Assembly: GCA_910575435.1 (NCBI GenBank)
Contig: CAJTGI010000006.1
Location: 203,188 to 267,187, forward strand
Reading direction: 5' to 3'
Length of the DNA: 64,000 bases
DNA from: Clostridiaceae bacterium
Lineage (GTDB): Bacteria > Bacillota > Clostridia > Lachnospirales > Lachnospiraceae
Both the position numbers and the translations under genes were made by a program. The notes below the pieces were generated by a model. It made no database searches. It saw only the letters and a list, made by a program, of their open reading frames with translations, and was not told the DNA's origin. Position 1 is the first letter of the stretch. Each line of letters begins with the position of its first letter. Positions 35,414 to 44,053 of this stretch are shown here, in pieces.

Positions 35414-36652
35414 ATGAGGATGGATATGCAGGAAACGGCAAGGGAAGCGAATATATATAAGACGGCGGCGGGGCTTGAGGAGGCGGCAGAGTGCGTGCTC
35501 CGCTTTGAGCGAAAGGTGGCGGCCTACCGCAATGCGGGGAAGAAGTTCCAATCCATTTCCGGGTATATGGATTCAGCCCAGCGGGCCGAACAGTGCTGTC
35601 AGCAGGCAGAGGCGGTGGAGCGGCAAGGCATGGAGGAAACTTTTGCCCTGGGAAAGAAGAAGGAGCAGGAAGCTAGGACAAAGAGTGATTTCATCGATGC
35701 CATTGCAGAATATAAGCGGGTGTGGAAGAAGGAGCAGTATGCCCGGGAGGCCAATGGGCGCATCGATGCCTGCAAGGAGGCGATGATGCGGCTGGAGACC
35801 AGGGTCCTGTGGAAGAAGAGGCTGATTACGCTGGCGGTGCTGGCGGTATTGGTTTTGATTTTCATAAATACGGATGCCTATCCCTTTGCCAAGGGGATGA
35901 TTCATCAGGCTACCGGGGATTATAAGCTGTCTATTGCTAATTTCAGGGAGGGAATGGGAGTTCCCTGGGCCGAGGGAAAGATGAAGAAGAGCTATCTCTA
36001 TCTTGGGCAAAAGTATTTGGAAGAGGGAGAGCAGGAGGAGGCGCTCCGGGCTTTCCGAAAGGCGGGAAATACTTTGGAGGCGCCGGAGGAGGCGGCAAAG
36101 CTGGAGCAGGGGATTTTGGCGGCGGCGGAGCCGGGACAGGTGGTTCGGTTTGGCAAGGGAAAATGGCTGGTGCTAGACAGGAAGAAAGATTGGGTATTTA
36201 TGGTGTACCAGGACAAGGGAATCAGAATGGTGTACAGCCAGGACGAGGCAGATTGCTGGGAGGACACGAAGGTTTACCGCTGGCTGAATGGGACGTTTGC
36301 CTTTGACCAGCTGACGGAGGCGGAGCGGGAGATATCCTCTGCCACCGCCGGAATAGGCAGGACGGGGGAGTATGCCACCCTTTTGACGTTGGAAGAGAAA
36401 GAGAGATATGCTGATTTGATGGAGTATGGCTGTTCCGATGCTTCTGGCGGCCAGTTAGATAGGAATGAGGGATGTGGCGAGAGCATGGTCGCATATCGGC
36501 ATAATTGGTGGCTGAAGGATTTGGGCCTCTCCTCCATGGGGGCTAGTTATGTGGACAGAGAGGGAACTGTGCGGCAGACTTATATAAACAGCATGACCAA
36601 CAGCGTCAGGCCGGTCATCTGGGTGAAGGTGAAAGGCGAAAAGGATTTCTAG
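35414..36652 (+). CDS. Membrane protein with DUF6273-like C-terminal domain
   Basis: The protein (412 residues, or about 408 from the ATG at 35426, which has better spacing to GAGGA) starts with a charged helical, coiled-coil-like region of 130 residues. One membrane helix follows (ITLAVLAVLVLIFINT), then a short TPR-like helical part (YLGQKYLEEGEQEEALRAFRKAG). The C-terminal domain contains VYRWLNGTF, a HNWWLKDLG segment and a VRPVIWVKV end, which is the pattern of DUF6273, a domain often found on the surface of Lachnospiraceae. Function unknown. Confidence 0.8.
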   Translation: MRMDMQETAREANIYKTAAGLEEAAECVLRFERKVAAYRNAGKKFQSISGYMDSAQRAEQCCQQAEAVERQGMEETFALGKKKEQEARTKSDFIDAIAEYKRVWKKEQYAREANGRIDACKEAMMRLETRVLWKKRLITLAVLAVLVLIFINTDAYPFAKGMIHQATGDYKLSIANFREGMGVPWAEGKMKKSYLYLGQKYLEEGEQEEALRAFRKAGNTLEAPEEAAKLEQGILAAAEPGQVVRFGKGKWLVLDRKKDWVFMVYQDKGIRMVYSQDEADCWEDTKVYRWLNGTFAFDQLTEAEREISSATAGIGRTGEYATLLTLEEKERYADLMEYGCSDASGGQLDRNEGCGESMVAYRHNWWLKDLGLSSMGASYVDREGTVRQTYINSMTNSVRPVIWVKVKGEKDF

Positions 36653-36794
36653 TCCAATAAACACATTGGCAGAAATTCATAGCGTGATTGATTTATTTGC
36701 GGGTCATGCTTGCCCGCATAAATGGAAATATGGAAAATTGGCGTGGGAATGCATTTAAACAAATTAAATAAGAAGAGAAAGGAAACAGAGCAGA

Positions 36795-38615
36795 ATGTGT
36801 GGAATTGTAGGCTATAATGGAAAAGATTCGGTAACGGATCAACTTTTGGAGTCGTTGGAACTTTTGGAGTATCGGGGGTATGATAGTGCCGGGCTCGCTA
36901 CACTGAATGAGACTACCGGGAAGGTGAAATTGCGGAAATGTGCGGGCAGGGTGGCCGATTTGCGAAAGATTTGCCAGAATGACAAGAAGATTTCTACTTG
37001 CGGAATCGGACATACCAGATGGGCGACCCACGGCGGCGTGAACGATGTGAATGCCCATCCTCACCGTAGCGGCGACGTGCTGTTGGTACACAATGGAATT
37101 GTGGAGAATTACGAGGAGCTGATTGATCATTTCATGCTTCACAAGGAGCTGAAATCCCAGACGGACACGGAAGTCGTGGCCGCAGTGCTGAATAAGTTTT
37201 ACCAGGGAGATCCCCACGAGGCTATTTGCAAGACGGTGAAGTATCTGAAGGGAACCTTTGCCTTGGTGGTGATGTTTGTAGACCAGCCGGAGGTGATTTA
37301 TGCCATCCGCAATGTGAGTCCCATCGTGGCCGCATGCAATCAGAATGGAACCATGCTTGCATCGGATGTGGCGGCTCTGGGCAGTACGGCTGACAAATAC
37401 ATGGTGATTCCGGAGTATGTCATTACAGAACTGCATAAGAATGAGATTAAGCTCTTTGACTTAAAGGGCAAGCCGGTGGAGCCTCATTTTATGGATATTG
37501 ACTGGGATACTACCAGAGATGGCAAAGGAAAGTATCCTTTCTACATGGAAAAGGAGATTATGGAGCAGCCGGATGTGATTAAGGCTACCATGGAGGAGCG
37601 CATCATAGATGGTAAGATTGACCTGTCTGGGGATGGCGTGCCGGATGAGGTGTTGCGGGATTGCGAGCGAATTTGCGTGGTTGCCTGCGGTACGGCCATG
37701 CATGCGGGCCTGGTGGCAAAGTCCCTGGTTCAGTCAAGGCTGGGAATGCATATGAATGTGGAGTATGCGTCTGAATTTATGTACGGCAACCCAGTTATTG
37801 ACGAGAAGACGCTGGTGCTTGCCATCTCCCAGTCTGGCGAGACCATTGATACCCTGGAGGCATTAAAGTATGCCAGGAAGAAGGGGGCCAAGAGTATTGC
37901 GGTCATCAATGTGAAGGGTTCTTCCATCGCCCGGGAGAGTGATTATGTGATGTATACCTCGGCGGGGCCGGAGATTGCGGTGGCCAGCACCAAGGCGTAT
38001 ACCACCCAGCTGGCGGTACTGTTCCTTCTGGTGGGACGCATGGCGAAGGTGCGGGGTGTTTTTGATGATGGTGCAGAGAAGGCATATCTTGAGAATATGG
38101 TACAGGCGCCGGATAAGATGCAGCAAGTGCTGGATCAGAAGCACGATATCCATAAGATTGCCCGGGAGATGCTGGATGCCAAGGACGCTTACATGCTGGG
38201 CAGGGGATTGGATTACTCTATCCTGCTGGAGGGGGCGCTGAAGCTGAAGGAGGTTTCCTATATTCATACGGAGGCTTATGCGTCTGGAGAGTTGAAGCAT
38301 GGAACGATTGCGCTGATTACGGAAAATACTCCGGTAGTTGCTACGGTTACCCAGGAAAAGCTGAAGGATAAGGAACTTTCTAATATCAGGGAAGTGCAGT
38401 CCAGGGGTGCCAGCGTGGTGCTCTTTGTGAAGGATGGCATTGACCTGGCTGACGCAGAGTATGCGGATGTGTTCACTCTTCCGGCTATGATGGATGAGTT
38501 TATGGTATTTCCTGCATCTGCCGCCCTGCAGCTGCTGGCATACTATGTTTCCATGGATAAGGGCCTTGATGTGGATAAGCCGAGGAATTTGGCGAAAGTG
38601 GTGACGGTGGAATAA
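36795..38615 (+). CDS. glmS: Glutamine-fructose-6-phosphate aminotransferase (isomerizing)
   Basis: GlmS makes glucosamine 6-phosphate from fructose 6-phosphate and glutamine. The 606 residues begin MCGIVGYNGKDSVTDQ, with Cys2 as the N-terminal nucleophile of the glutaminase domain, then GIGHTRWATHGGVND, and two SIS domains with CGTAMHAG, AISQSGETIDT and the C-terminal KNLAKVVTVE-like end (PRNLAKVVTVE). Length is normal. The leader is only about 140 bp, and I see no glmS ribozyme core in it, only a GCGGG/CCCGC hairpin at 36698-36719. Confidence 0.97.
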   Translation: MCGIVGYNGKDSVTDQLLESLELLEYRGYDSAGLATLNETTGKVKLRKCAGRVADLRKICQNDKKISTCGIGHTRWATHGGVNDVNAHPHRSGDVLLVHNGIVENYEELIDHFMLHKELKSQTDTEVVAAVLNKFYQGDPHEAICKTVKYLKGTFALVVMFVDQPEVIYAIRNVSPIVAACNQNGTMLASDVAALGSTADKYMVIPEYVITELHKNEIKLFDLKGKPVEPHFMDIDWDTTRDGKGKYPFYMEKEIMEQPDVIKATMEERIIDGKIDLSGDGVPDEVLRDCERICVVACGTAMHAGLVAKSLVQSRLGMHMNVEYASEFMYGNPVIDEKTLVLAISQSGETIDTLEALKYARKKGAKSIAVINVKGSSIARESDYVMYTSAGPEIAVASTKAYTTQLAVLFLLVGRMAKVRGVFDDGAEKAYLENMVQAPDKMQQVLDQKHDIHKIAREMLDAKDAYMLGRGLDYSILLEGALKLKEVSYIHTEAYASGELKHGTIALITENTPVVATVTQEKLKDKELSNIREVQSRGASVVLFVKDGIDLADAEYADVFTLPAMMDEFMVFPASAALQLLAYYVSMDKGLDVDKPRNLAKVVTVE

Positions 38616-38618
38616 ATA

Positions 38619-38677
38619 AGGTGCGAAGTTTTACCAGGCTCGAAAAAACCTTGCCAGGAAAAACTACTGTCGCACCT
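38619..38677 (+). terminator. Long inverted repeat after glmS
   Basis: AGGTGCGA with TCGCACCT, and inside them AGTTTTACCAGGC with GCCAGGAAAAACT, form a two-part stem of about 21 bp with two mismatches. It probably ends the glmS transcript, although no long T run follows. Confidence 0.55.
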
Positions 38678-38679
38678 AT

Positions 38680-38704
38680 AAAGAACGCAAAACCGGCGTT
38701 CTTT
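38680..38704 (+). terminator. Second hairpin after glmS
   Basis: AAAGAACGC pairs with GCGTTCTTT around AAAACCG; compact GC stem in an A/T context, terminator-like. Confidence 0.5.
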
Positions 38705-38758
38705 ACATTGTATACGTTCGTTTGGTAAAGTGTTGTGCTGTGGCGAAAGGTAAGATAA

Positions 38759-39061
38759 ATGACAGAAAGTTATGATTTTAAGGAGACGATGGTCACCCTG
38801 ACGGATGAGGATGGGGTGGATAAGGATTTCTATGTGGATGAAATCTACGAAGTGCAGGGTCGGGTCTACGCCGCTCTGATTCCCGGCCATGTGGAGAATG
38901 TGACGGAGTACTATGTGTTCCGCCTGAAGGATTTGGGCGAGGATGATTTTGAACTGGAGGATATTGACAGCGAGGATGAGTACGAGGCGGCGGCAGATGC
39001 CTACGAGGAATGCCTGGATACCCGACTGTGGAATATGACGGCGGAAGATGAGGAATCATGA
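38759..39061 (+). CDS. DUF1292 domain protein
   Basis: This acidic protein of 100 residues matches DUF1292 (YrzB/UPF0473 type): VTLTDEDGVDKDFYVDEIYEVQGRVYAALIPG and TEYYVFRLKDLGEDDFELEDI. The function of this widespread Firmicutes family is unknown; in Clostridia it is often next to yrrK and alaS, not the case here. It has no membrane segment or cysteine apart from one near the C-terminus. The ribosome-binding site AAAGG lies ahead of ATG 38759. Confidence 0.9.
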   Translation: MTESYDFKETMVTLTDEDGVDKDFYVDEIYEVQGRVYAALIPGHVENVTEYYVFRLKDLGEDDFELEDIDSEDEYEAAADAYEECLDTRLWNMTAEDEES

Positions 39062-39205
39062 CGAATGCAGGAGCAGGAATGCAATAAAGAATGATGCGTT
39101 AAGTGGTGCCCTTTTGGGCACCGCTTTTGACTAGCAACAGTATGGCTCGCTGGGCTGGATGCGGGCAACAGGGAAGACGGGCAGTGTATGTCAGGGAGAA
39201 AATTT

Positions 39206-40489
39206 ATGCAGGGAAATGTTATTGTGGAACAGGTAGAAGCAGATGGCGAGGTGGTGCGGGGACGCGACACCAGCCTTAGCAGAAAGGAATTATTTCAGAA
39301 GATCAAATGTCACTTTCCGAATATTGGTCAAGATAGCACGGGGATTTGCGGGGAATATATGGGAAAGAGATATGCCATCAGGGCAAAGAATGTTACATAT
39401 CTGGGGATTCCCCATGACCATTACAAGAAGCGGATACAGATTCCGGGGGATTTGCAAGAATTTTACCGAAATGCATTGGCAAATGGCCGAACTCCTATAT
39501 TGCTGGGGGTATATTCCCAGGGCGATGCCACATTGTTCTGCGATTTCAATATCGTTGATTTTGTGAAGAAGAAGGCTAATAATTCCTCGGCCCACGTGTA
39601 TACCACCGACTTGTCTGCTGCCGCAGTGGATGGCTTTTTTCAGAAGAGGGATTATTTTGGAAATAAGATCACGGTATTTCGCCCGGATATGGTGCAGGTG
39701 TTTTTGGGCCAATTATTTGGAATCAGCGATGACGCTGCGCTGGATGATGTATTTCATGCCATGGCGGGGGGAATGGCATCGGGAGGTTATGACACGGTTT
39801 CAGAGGATGAGGATGATGTCCCGAAGCCGCCCGCTGGTGGAATGCCAGCAGAGTTATTGGAAGTGTTTTTGGGGTATTTTAGGAGTGTGGATAAGGTCTG
39901 GATGGGGAAAGAATGCTATCAAAAGATGATAGCGGATCAATATAGAAATAAGTTTCAGCCAGAGTGGGCGGGCTTTTATCTGGAGTACGACTTTGAGAAA
40001 TACCTTAAGAAACATGCTTTGGAACATCTGGTCGCATTTGCTCAGGATAAGAAAAAGGGCGGCATTGATTTGGACTTGGAATTTCCCACGATAAAGGCAT
40101 ATGGGGATTTGAAGGCACACAGTTGCCATTCCAGAGGCATTCAGGGAAATGACTGGGATACGGTAATGAAGCTGATAGAGACAAAGGATTCCCATGTATA
40201 CTATATCGTCTGCGAGCATTCTACCCAAAAGGATCAAGATAGGGGTTACGAGGTGACGGAGTTTTGGAACCGGGCGCAAAATAAGAGGAATCTGCGGAGT
40301 TATGCCAGCAGGATGAAACACTCCGTGACGCTGGAGAAGATGTATATATTGGATATCAATCAGGATAATGCGGGGTACTTGACAGTGTTTCGACAGGGAG
40401 TGAATAGCAATGGGAAATTGCGCAAGCCCAAGATTATGATAGAGCAGGATCAGTTATCCCATTTTGCCATAGCGAAATTGGAATTTTAA
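39206..40489 (+). CDS. Type II restriction endonuclease (assigned by context)
   Basis: This 427-residue protein precedes a C5 cytosine methyltransferase and a Vsr gene on the same strand, which marks it as the restriction enzyme of the cassette. I do not recognise a named family. A possible nuclease core is IDLDLEFPTIKAYGDLKAH followed by YYIVCEHS, with an acidic residue, E and K in PD-(D/E)XK-like spacing. A segment VSEDEDDVPKPPAGG (about residue 200) looks like a flexible interdomain linker. The start at 39206 follows AGGGAGA; 39188 is less likely. Recognition sequence unknown. Confidence 0.78.
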   Translation: MQGNVIVEQVEADGEVVRGRDTSLSRKELFQKIKCHFPNIGQDSTGICGEYMGKRYAIRAKNVTYLGIPHDHYKKRIQIPGDLQEFYRNALANGRTPILLGVYSQGDATLFCDFNIVDFVKKKANNSSAHVYTTDLSAAAVDGFFQKRDYFGNKITVFRPDMVQVFLGQLFGISDDAALDDVFHAMAGGMASGGYDTVSEDEDDVPKPPAGGMPAELLEVFLGYFRSVDKVWMGKECYQKMIADQYRNKFQPEWAGFYLEYDFEKYLKKHALEHLVAFAQDKKKGGIDLDLEFPTIKAYGDLKAHSCHSRGIQGNDWDTVMKLIETKDSHVYYIVCEHSTQKDQDRGYEVTEFWNRAQNKRNLRSYASRMKHSVTLEKMYILDINQDNAGYLTVFRQGVNSNGKLRKPKIMIEQDQLSHFAIAKLEF

Positions 40490-40634
40490 ATGGGGCTAGC
40501 TTTGCCTGCGGTTTCGTGATATACTGATAGCATATGCGATGCCTGAGAATCAGATTTTGCATGGCATATGCAATGATAGATGCTTGCGCCACGGGAGGGA
40601 AAGCGGGCAGTCGGTGCATAGGAGAAATGAGGCG

Positions 40635-41831
40635 ATGAATAGATTTAGATTTGTGGATTTGTTTTCGGGCATTGGCGGATTCCACCAGGCCATGGAGCAG
40701 TTGGGGGGAGAATGCGTGCTGGCGGCGGAGATTGACTCCTTCTGCAATAAGGTGTATCAGGAGAATTATGGCATGTCTTCTGACCGGAACGTGCAGGAGC
40801 TGGATGCCTTGAAAGATATCCCGCCCCATGAGGTGCTGTGCGCGGGATTCCCCTGCCAGGCGTTTAGCAAGGCGGGGAAGCAGGAGGGGCTGGGAGATGA
40901 GACCCGGGGAACGCTATTTTTTGAGATTGCCCGGATACTGCGGGCGCAGCACAGCCCATATATCATATTGGAGAATGTGAGGAACTTGGTTTCCCATGAC
41001 CATGGCAATACCTGGAAGATTATTAAGAAAGTTTTGAAGGAATGCGGCTACCGCCTCATGGAGAAGCCATTGATTGTCAGCCCTCACCAGCTGGGGATTC
41101 CCCAGCTGCGGGAGCGGGTGATTATTCTGGGAAAGTACGAGCCGGATAATGTGGAGGAGCCACTTTCGATTAAGCTAGATGCGAAAAAGAAGAAGAATGA
41201 TAATTGCATTTACGATGTGATTACTGAGGAGCCGGTGGAGGAGAAGTATTACATATCTGAGTATGAGGAAATGGTGCTGGCGGCATGGGACGAGTTCTAT
41301 CAGGGAATCAATAGGAAGGTGATAGGATTCCCCATATGGGCGGATTTTTTCAGGTATGAAAAGGCCCCGGAGGATTTTCCGGACTGGAAGAGGGGCTTTG
41401 TGGAGAAGAATATGACGCTTTATCAGGAGAATAAGCAATTTATTGACCAATGGCTGGAGAAATACCATCAGCTGGAGGATTTTGCTCCTACCCACCATAA
41501 GATGGAGTGGCAGGCGGGCACCATGATTGACAGCGTGTGGGAAGGCGTAATCCAGTTGCGCCCCTCTGGCGTGCGAATCAAAGCCCCGACCTGCTTTCCG
41601 GCTCTGGTGGCCATGGTGCAGATTCCCATCATCGGGCGTTACCGCAGGAGGCTGACGGTGGAGGAGGCGGGAAGGCTGCAGAGCTTTCCCAATCCCGTGC
41701 GGGAGAGGATGGGAGAGGATAGGGATTCCTTCGTGTGCGATGAGAGCGACCAGCAGGCTTACAAGCAGTTTGGAAATAGCGTCAATGTGGAAGTGGTAAA
41801 ATACTGTGCAAGGAAGCTGTTTGCATTGTGA
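40635..41831 (+). CDS. DNA (cytosine-5-)-methyltransferase
   Basis: This is the modification enzyme of the cassette. The 398 residues have the standard C5-methylase motif order: I, FVDLFSGIGGFHQAME; IV with the catalytic Cys, CAGFPCQAFSKAG; VI, IILENVRNLV; VIII, QLRERVIILG; the target-recognition region between about 210 and 340; and motifs IX-X at the end (VEEAGRLQSFPN, QQAYKQFGNSV). The start at 40635 follows ATGAGGCG; an upstream in-frame ATG at 40539 is unlikely. The Dcm-like family and the following vsr fit a methylcytosine mark at a site where deamination gives T:G mismatches. Confidence 0.95.
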   Translation: MNRFRFVDLFSGIGGFHQAMEQLGGECVLAAEIDSFCNKVYQENYGMSSDRNVQELDALKDIPPHEVLCAGFPCQAFSKAGKQEGLGDETRGTLFFEIARILRAQHSPYIILENVRNLVSHDHGNTWKIIKKVLKECGYRLMEKPLIVSPHQLGIPQLRERVIILGKYEPDNVEEPLSIKLDAKKKKNDNCIYDVITEEPVEEKYYISEYEEMVLAAWDEFYQGINRKVIGFPIWADFFRYEKAPEDFPDWKRGFVEKNMTLYQENKQFIDQWLEKYHQLEDFAPTHHKMEWQAGTMIDSVWEGVIQLRPSGVRIKAPTCFPALVAMVQIPIIGRYRRRLTVEEAGRLQSFPNPVRERMGEDRDSFVCDESDQQAYKQFGNSVNVEVVKYCARKLFAL

Positions 41832-41922
41832 TATCATGATAAGCGGACCGAGCGAGCTTGCTTGTGAGGACTTATATTAAAAGTTGCTTCGCAACTTGAA
41901 TGATGCCAGAAACCGTGGCATG
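41831..41922. repeat. REP-like intergenic repeat, family 2, copy 2
   Basis: ATATCATGATAAGCGGACCG...AGCGAGCTTGCTTGTGAG (41831-41868) is the reverse complement of the block at 21529-21572. It is followed by an AAGTTGCTTCGCAACTT hairpin (41880-41896) and by a GATGCCAG...CCGTGGCAT pair as at 10571-10620. It lies between the methylase and vsr. Confidence 0.6.
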
Positions 41923-41949
41923 CATTTACGATAGAATGGAGTTGGTGAC

Positions 41950-42381
41950 ATGGATGTGCTGACGAAGGAACAGAGGCGCAAGGCGATGCAGAGAATCCGT
42001 TCCAAGGATACCAAGATCGAGATCATTCTCCGCAAGGCTTTGTGGGAAAAGGGATACCGTTACAGGAAGAATTATAAGAAGTTGCCCGGCAGCCCGGATA
42101 TCGTTCTGACCAAATATAAAATCTGCATTTTCTGCGATGGGGAATTTTTTCACGGCAAGGATTGGGAAGTGCTTCGCCCCCGGCTGGCGAAGGGGAGCAA
42201 TCCAGACTACTGGCTGCCTAAGATTGAGCGGAACATGGAGCGGGACAGGGAGAATGACCAGAAACTGCTGCTCATGGGCTGGACGGTGATTCATTTCTGG
42301 GGAAAGGATATCCAGAAAAAGCCGGAGGAGTGCATCCAGGTGGTGGAGGAAGCCATATTTGACAATTATCTGAATCGGTAG
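41950..42381 (+). CDS. vsr: Very short patch repair endonuclease
   Basis: Vsr nicks DNA at T:G mismatches made by deamination of 5-methylcytosine, and typically accompanies C5 methylases. The 143 residues start MDVLTKEQRRKAMQRIRSK, then SKDTKIEIILRKALWEKGYRYRKN, LPGSPDIVL (catalytic Asp), FCDGEFFHGKDWE, and WTVIHFWGKD at the end. All hallmark elements are present. It is 119 bp after the methylase, with a repeat in between. Confidence 0.94.
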   Translation: MDVLTKEQRRKAMQRIRSKDTKIEIILRKALWEKGYRYRKNYKKLPGSPDIVLTKYKICIFCDGEFFHGKDWEVLRPRLAKGSNPDYWLPKIERNMERDRENDQKLLLMGWTVIHFWGKDIQKKPEECIQVVEEAIFDNYLNR

Positions 42382-42438
42382 AAAGTGATCGTTATAAAAT
42401 TGCTTAGCGTGGACCCGAACGGAGTGGAGAAGGATTAT

Positions 42439-42564
42439 ATGACGTTGGCTATGAAATTTCAGGAGAAATATGCGGAAGGCAGGGAAGAGGGACTGTTGGA
42501 GGGCGAGGCAAAGGGCATTGTCATGAAATCTTGTCCGGAAGGGTTTCCAAATGAGGAAAAGTGA
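42439..42564 (+). pseudogene. C-terminal remnant of an Rpn/PD-(D/E)XK transposase-like protein
   Basis: A 41-codon frame (start MTLAMKFQEKYAEGREEG) is open further upstream in frame as well. It resembles the C-terminal EGREEG-rich tail of the Rpn-family recombination-promoting nucleases common in Lachnospiraceae. Only this tail is left, cut off by vsr upstream, and it overlaps the start of the next gene, so I treat it as a decayed fragment. Confidence 0.5.
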
Positions 42565-44053
42565 GGTATACTCATATCAATGTCTAGAAGAGAAAGGATG
42601 GGATTCCGTGCGCAAGGAAAAATTAGAGATGGAAGAAAGCATAGGTTGCGAAGCAGAAACGAAGAGTGAAACGGGAGCGCGAGAGTGCGAAGGCACTGGA
42701 GATTATTCAGAGAGTGAAGTGAAGGAGCGGTTAGAGAACTGCCCGAGGGAGCAGACCACAAGGACAGGCCAGAAGGCTGAGAGTCAAAGCGGTGCCGAGG
42801 AGGAGTGCGGGGAAAAGAGAATCCGCTGGTTCCGCATTAACCACAAGTATATGTCTATCTGCAGATATGCGCTTTTTGTGATATTTTCTGCAATCTTGCT
42901 GTATATTATGGTTTCCCATGGAGGGCAGACCATAGCATTCTTGAAAAATATGATTCATGTGCTGACGCCGTTTCTGGTGGGCGTGCTGATTGCCTATTTC
43001 TTGAATCCGCTGGTTGCCAGGATAGACGGGCTGCTGCAGAAGAGGATCGCAAAGGGGAAACTGCCCAGGGTGACGGTAATGATATCCATTTTCATGGCCT
43101 ATGTCATCGTCCTTGGATTTATTATCTTGGCCTTTGTCTTTGTGGTACCCCAGGTGGGAGCCAGCATCCGGGAGCTGACGGAGAAGGTTCCTGGCATGTA
43201 TGAGAGAATCGCCAGAGAGCTGGGCCATCTGGAGGAACGCTTTCCGGAATTGGAAAGGCAGTTTCCTGCCATTAATTGGGATGATTTTAACAAGCAGCTT
43301 GCCAGCGCCGTGCCGAATTTGGTGTCCTATGGAACCAACGTGGTAAGCAGCCTCGTTCCCATGGTGTACTCCTTCTCGGTATCCATTGTGAAACTGGTCA
43401 TTAATCTGGTGCTGGGACTGTTTATTTCCATATACATGATCTATAGCAAAGATTCCTTCCGATATGAGGCAAAGAGGGTAGTCTATGCTCTGTTTCCTGA
43501 GGAAAAAGGGAATGTGGTATGTACTACGTTCCGAGAGTGCAATGATATTTTCGGAGCTTTTCTGATCAGCAAGGCGATTGATTCCCTGATTATCGGATGC
43601 CTGTGCTGCATCCTGATGACCATACTGGGGCTGCCCTATGCGGTGCTGCTCAGCGTGATTGTGGGAATTACCAATATGATTCCGTATTTTGGCCCCTTTG
43701 TGGGGGCTGTCCCTGGCGTTCTGATCTATCTTTGCATTGACTGGGAGCTTGCCCTGATATTTGCCATCATGATTCTTGCCCTGCAGCAGTTTGACGGACT
43801 GATTCTGGGGCCAAGGCTGTTGGGACAATCCACGGGCTTAAGTCCTATCTGGGTAATATTTGCCATCACGGTGGGCGGCGCCTACTTTGGCTTCGTGGGC
43901 ATGTTCATCGGCGTTCCTGTAGTGGCTGTGATTGCCCATCTGTGCAACAAGTTCATTACCAACAGGCTGCGGGGAAAGAAGATCAAGGCGTTGCAACAGT
44001 TACAGTCAGATGGGCGACCTGCGGGCGAGAAGCCGACAGATGGGGATGCCTAG
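42551..44053 (+). CDS. AI-2E family transporter (PerM/UPF0118)
   Basis: This 500-residue membrane protein belongs to the AI-2E exporter superfamily. The first 95 residues are a hydrophilic, Glu-rich, poorly conserved extension, after which about eight membrane helices follow (ICRYALFVIFSAILLYIMVS; VLTPFLVGVLIAYFLNPLV; and so on), with the family motif LGLPYAVLLSVIVGITNMIPYFGPFVGAVPG. The start could be later, at MEESIGC (42629), since the extension may be untranslated. It ends tail-to-tail with trmB, overlapping by 48 bp. Confidence 0.88.
   Translation: MRKSEVYSYQCLEEKGWDSVRKEKLEMEESIGCEAETKSETGARECEGTGDYSESEVKERLENCPREQTTRTGQKAESQSGAEEECGEKRIRWFRINHKYMSICRYALFVIFSAILLYIMVSHGGQTIAFLKNMIHVLTPFLVGVLIAYFLNPLVARIDGLLQKRIAKGKLPRVTVMISIFMAYVIVLGFIILAFVFVVPQVGASIRELTEKVPGMYERIARELGHLEERFPELERQFPAINWDDFNKQLASAVPNLVSYGTNVVSSLVPMVYSFSVSIVKLVINLVLGLFISIYMIYSKDSFRYEAKRVVYALFPEEKGNVVCTTFRECNDIFGAFLISKAIDSLIIGCLCCILMTILGLPYAVLLSVIVGITNMIPYFGPFVGAVPGVLIYLCIDWELALIFAIMILALQQFDGLILGPRLLGQSTGLSPIWVIFAITVGGAYFGFVGMFIGVPVVAVIAHLCNKFITNRLRGKKIKALQQLQSDGRPAGEKPTDGDA

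Noticed and set aside
36653..36794. glmS ribozyme upstream of glmS
   Set aside because: The leader is only about 140 bp and lacks the conserved core; only one simple hairpin is visible.
42731..43828. 365-codon reading frame opposite the AI-2E transporter
   Set aside because: Composition (His/Gln/Asn-rich) is typical of the antisense of a membrane protein gene; no ribosome-binding site.
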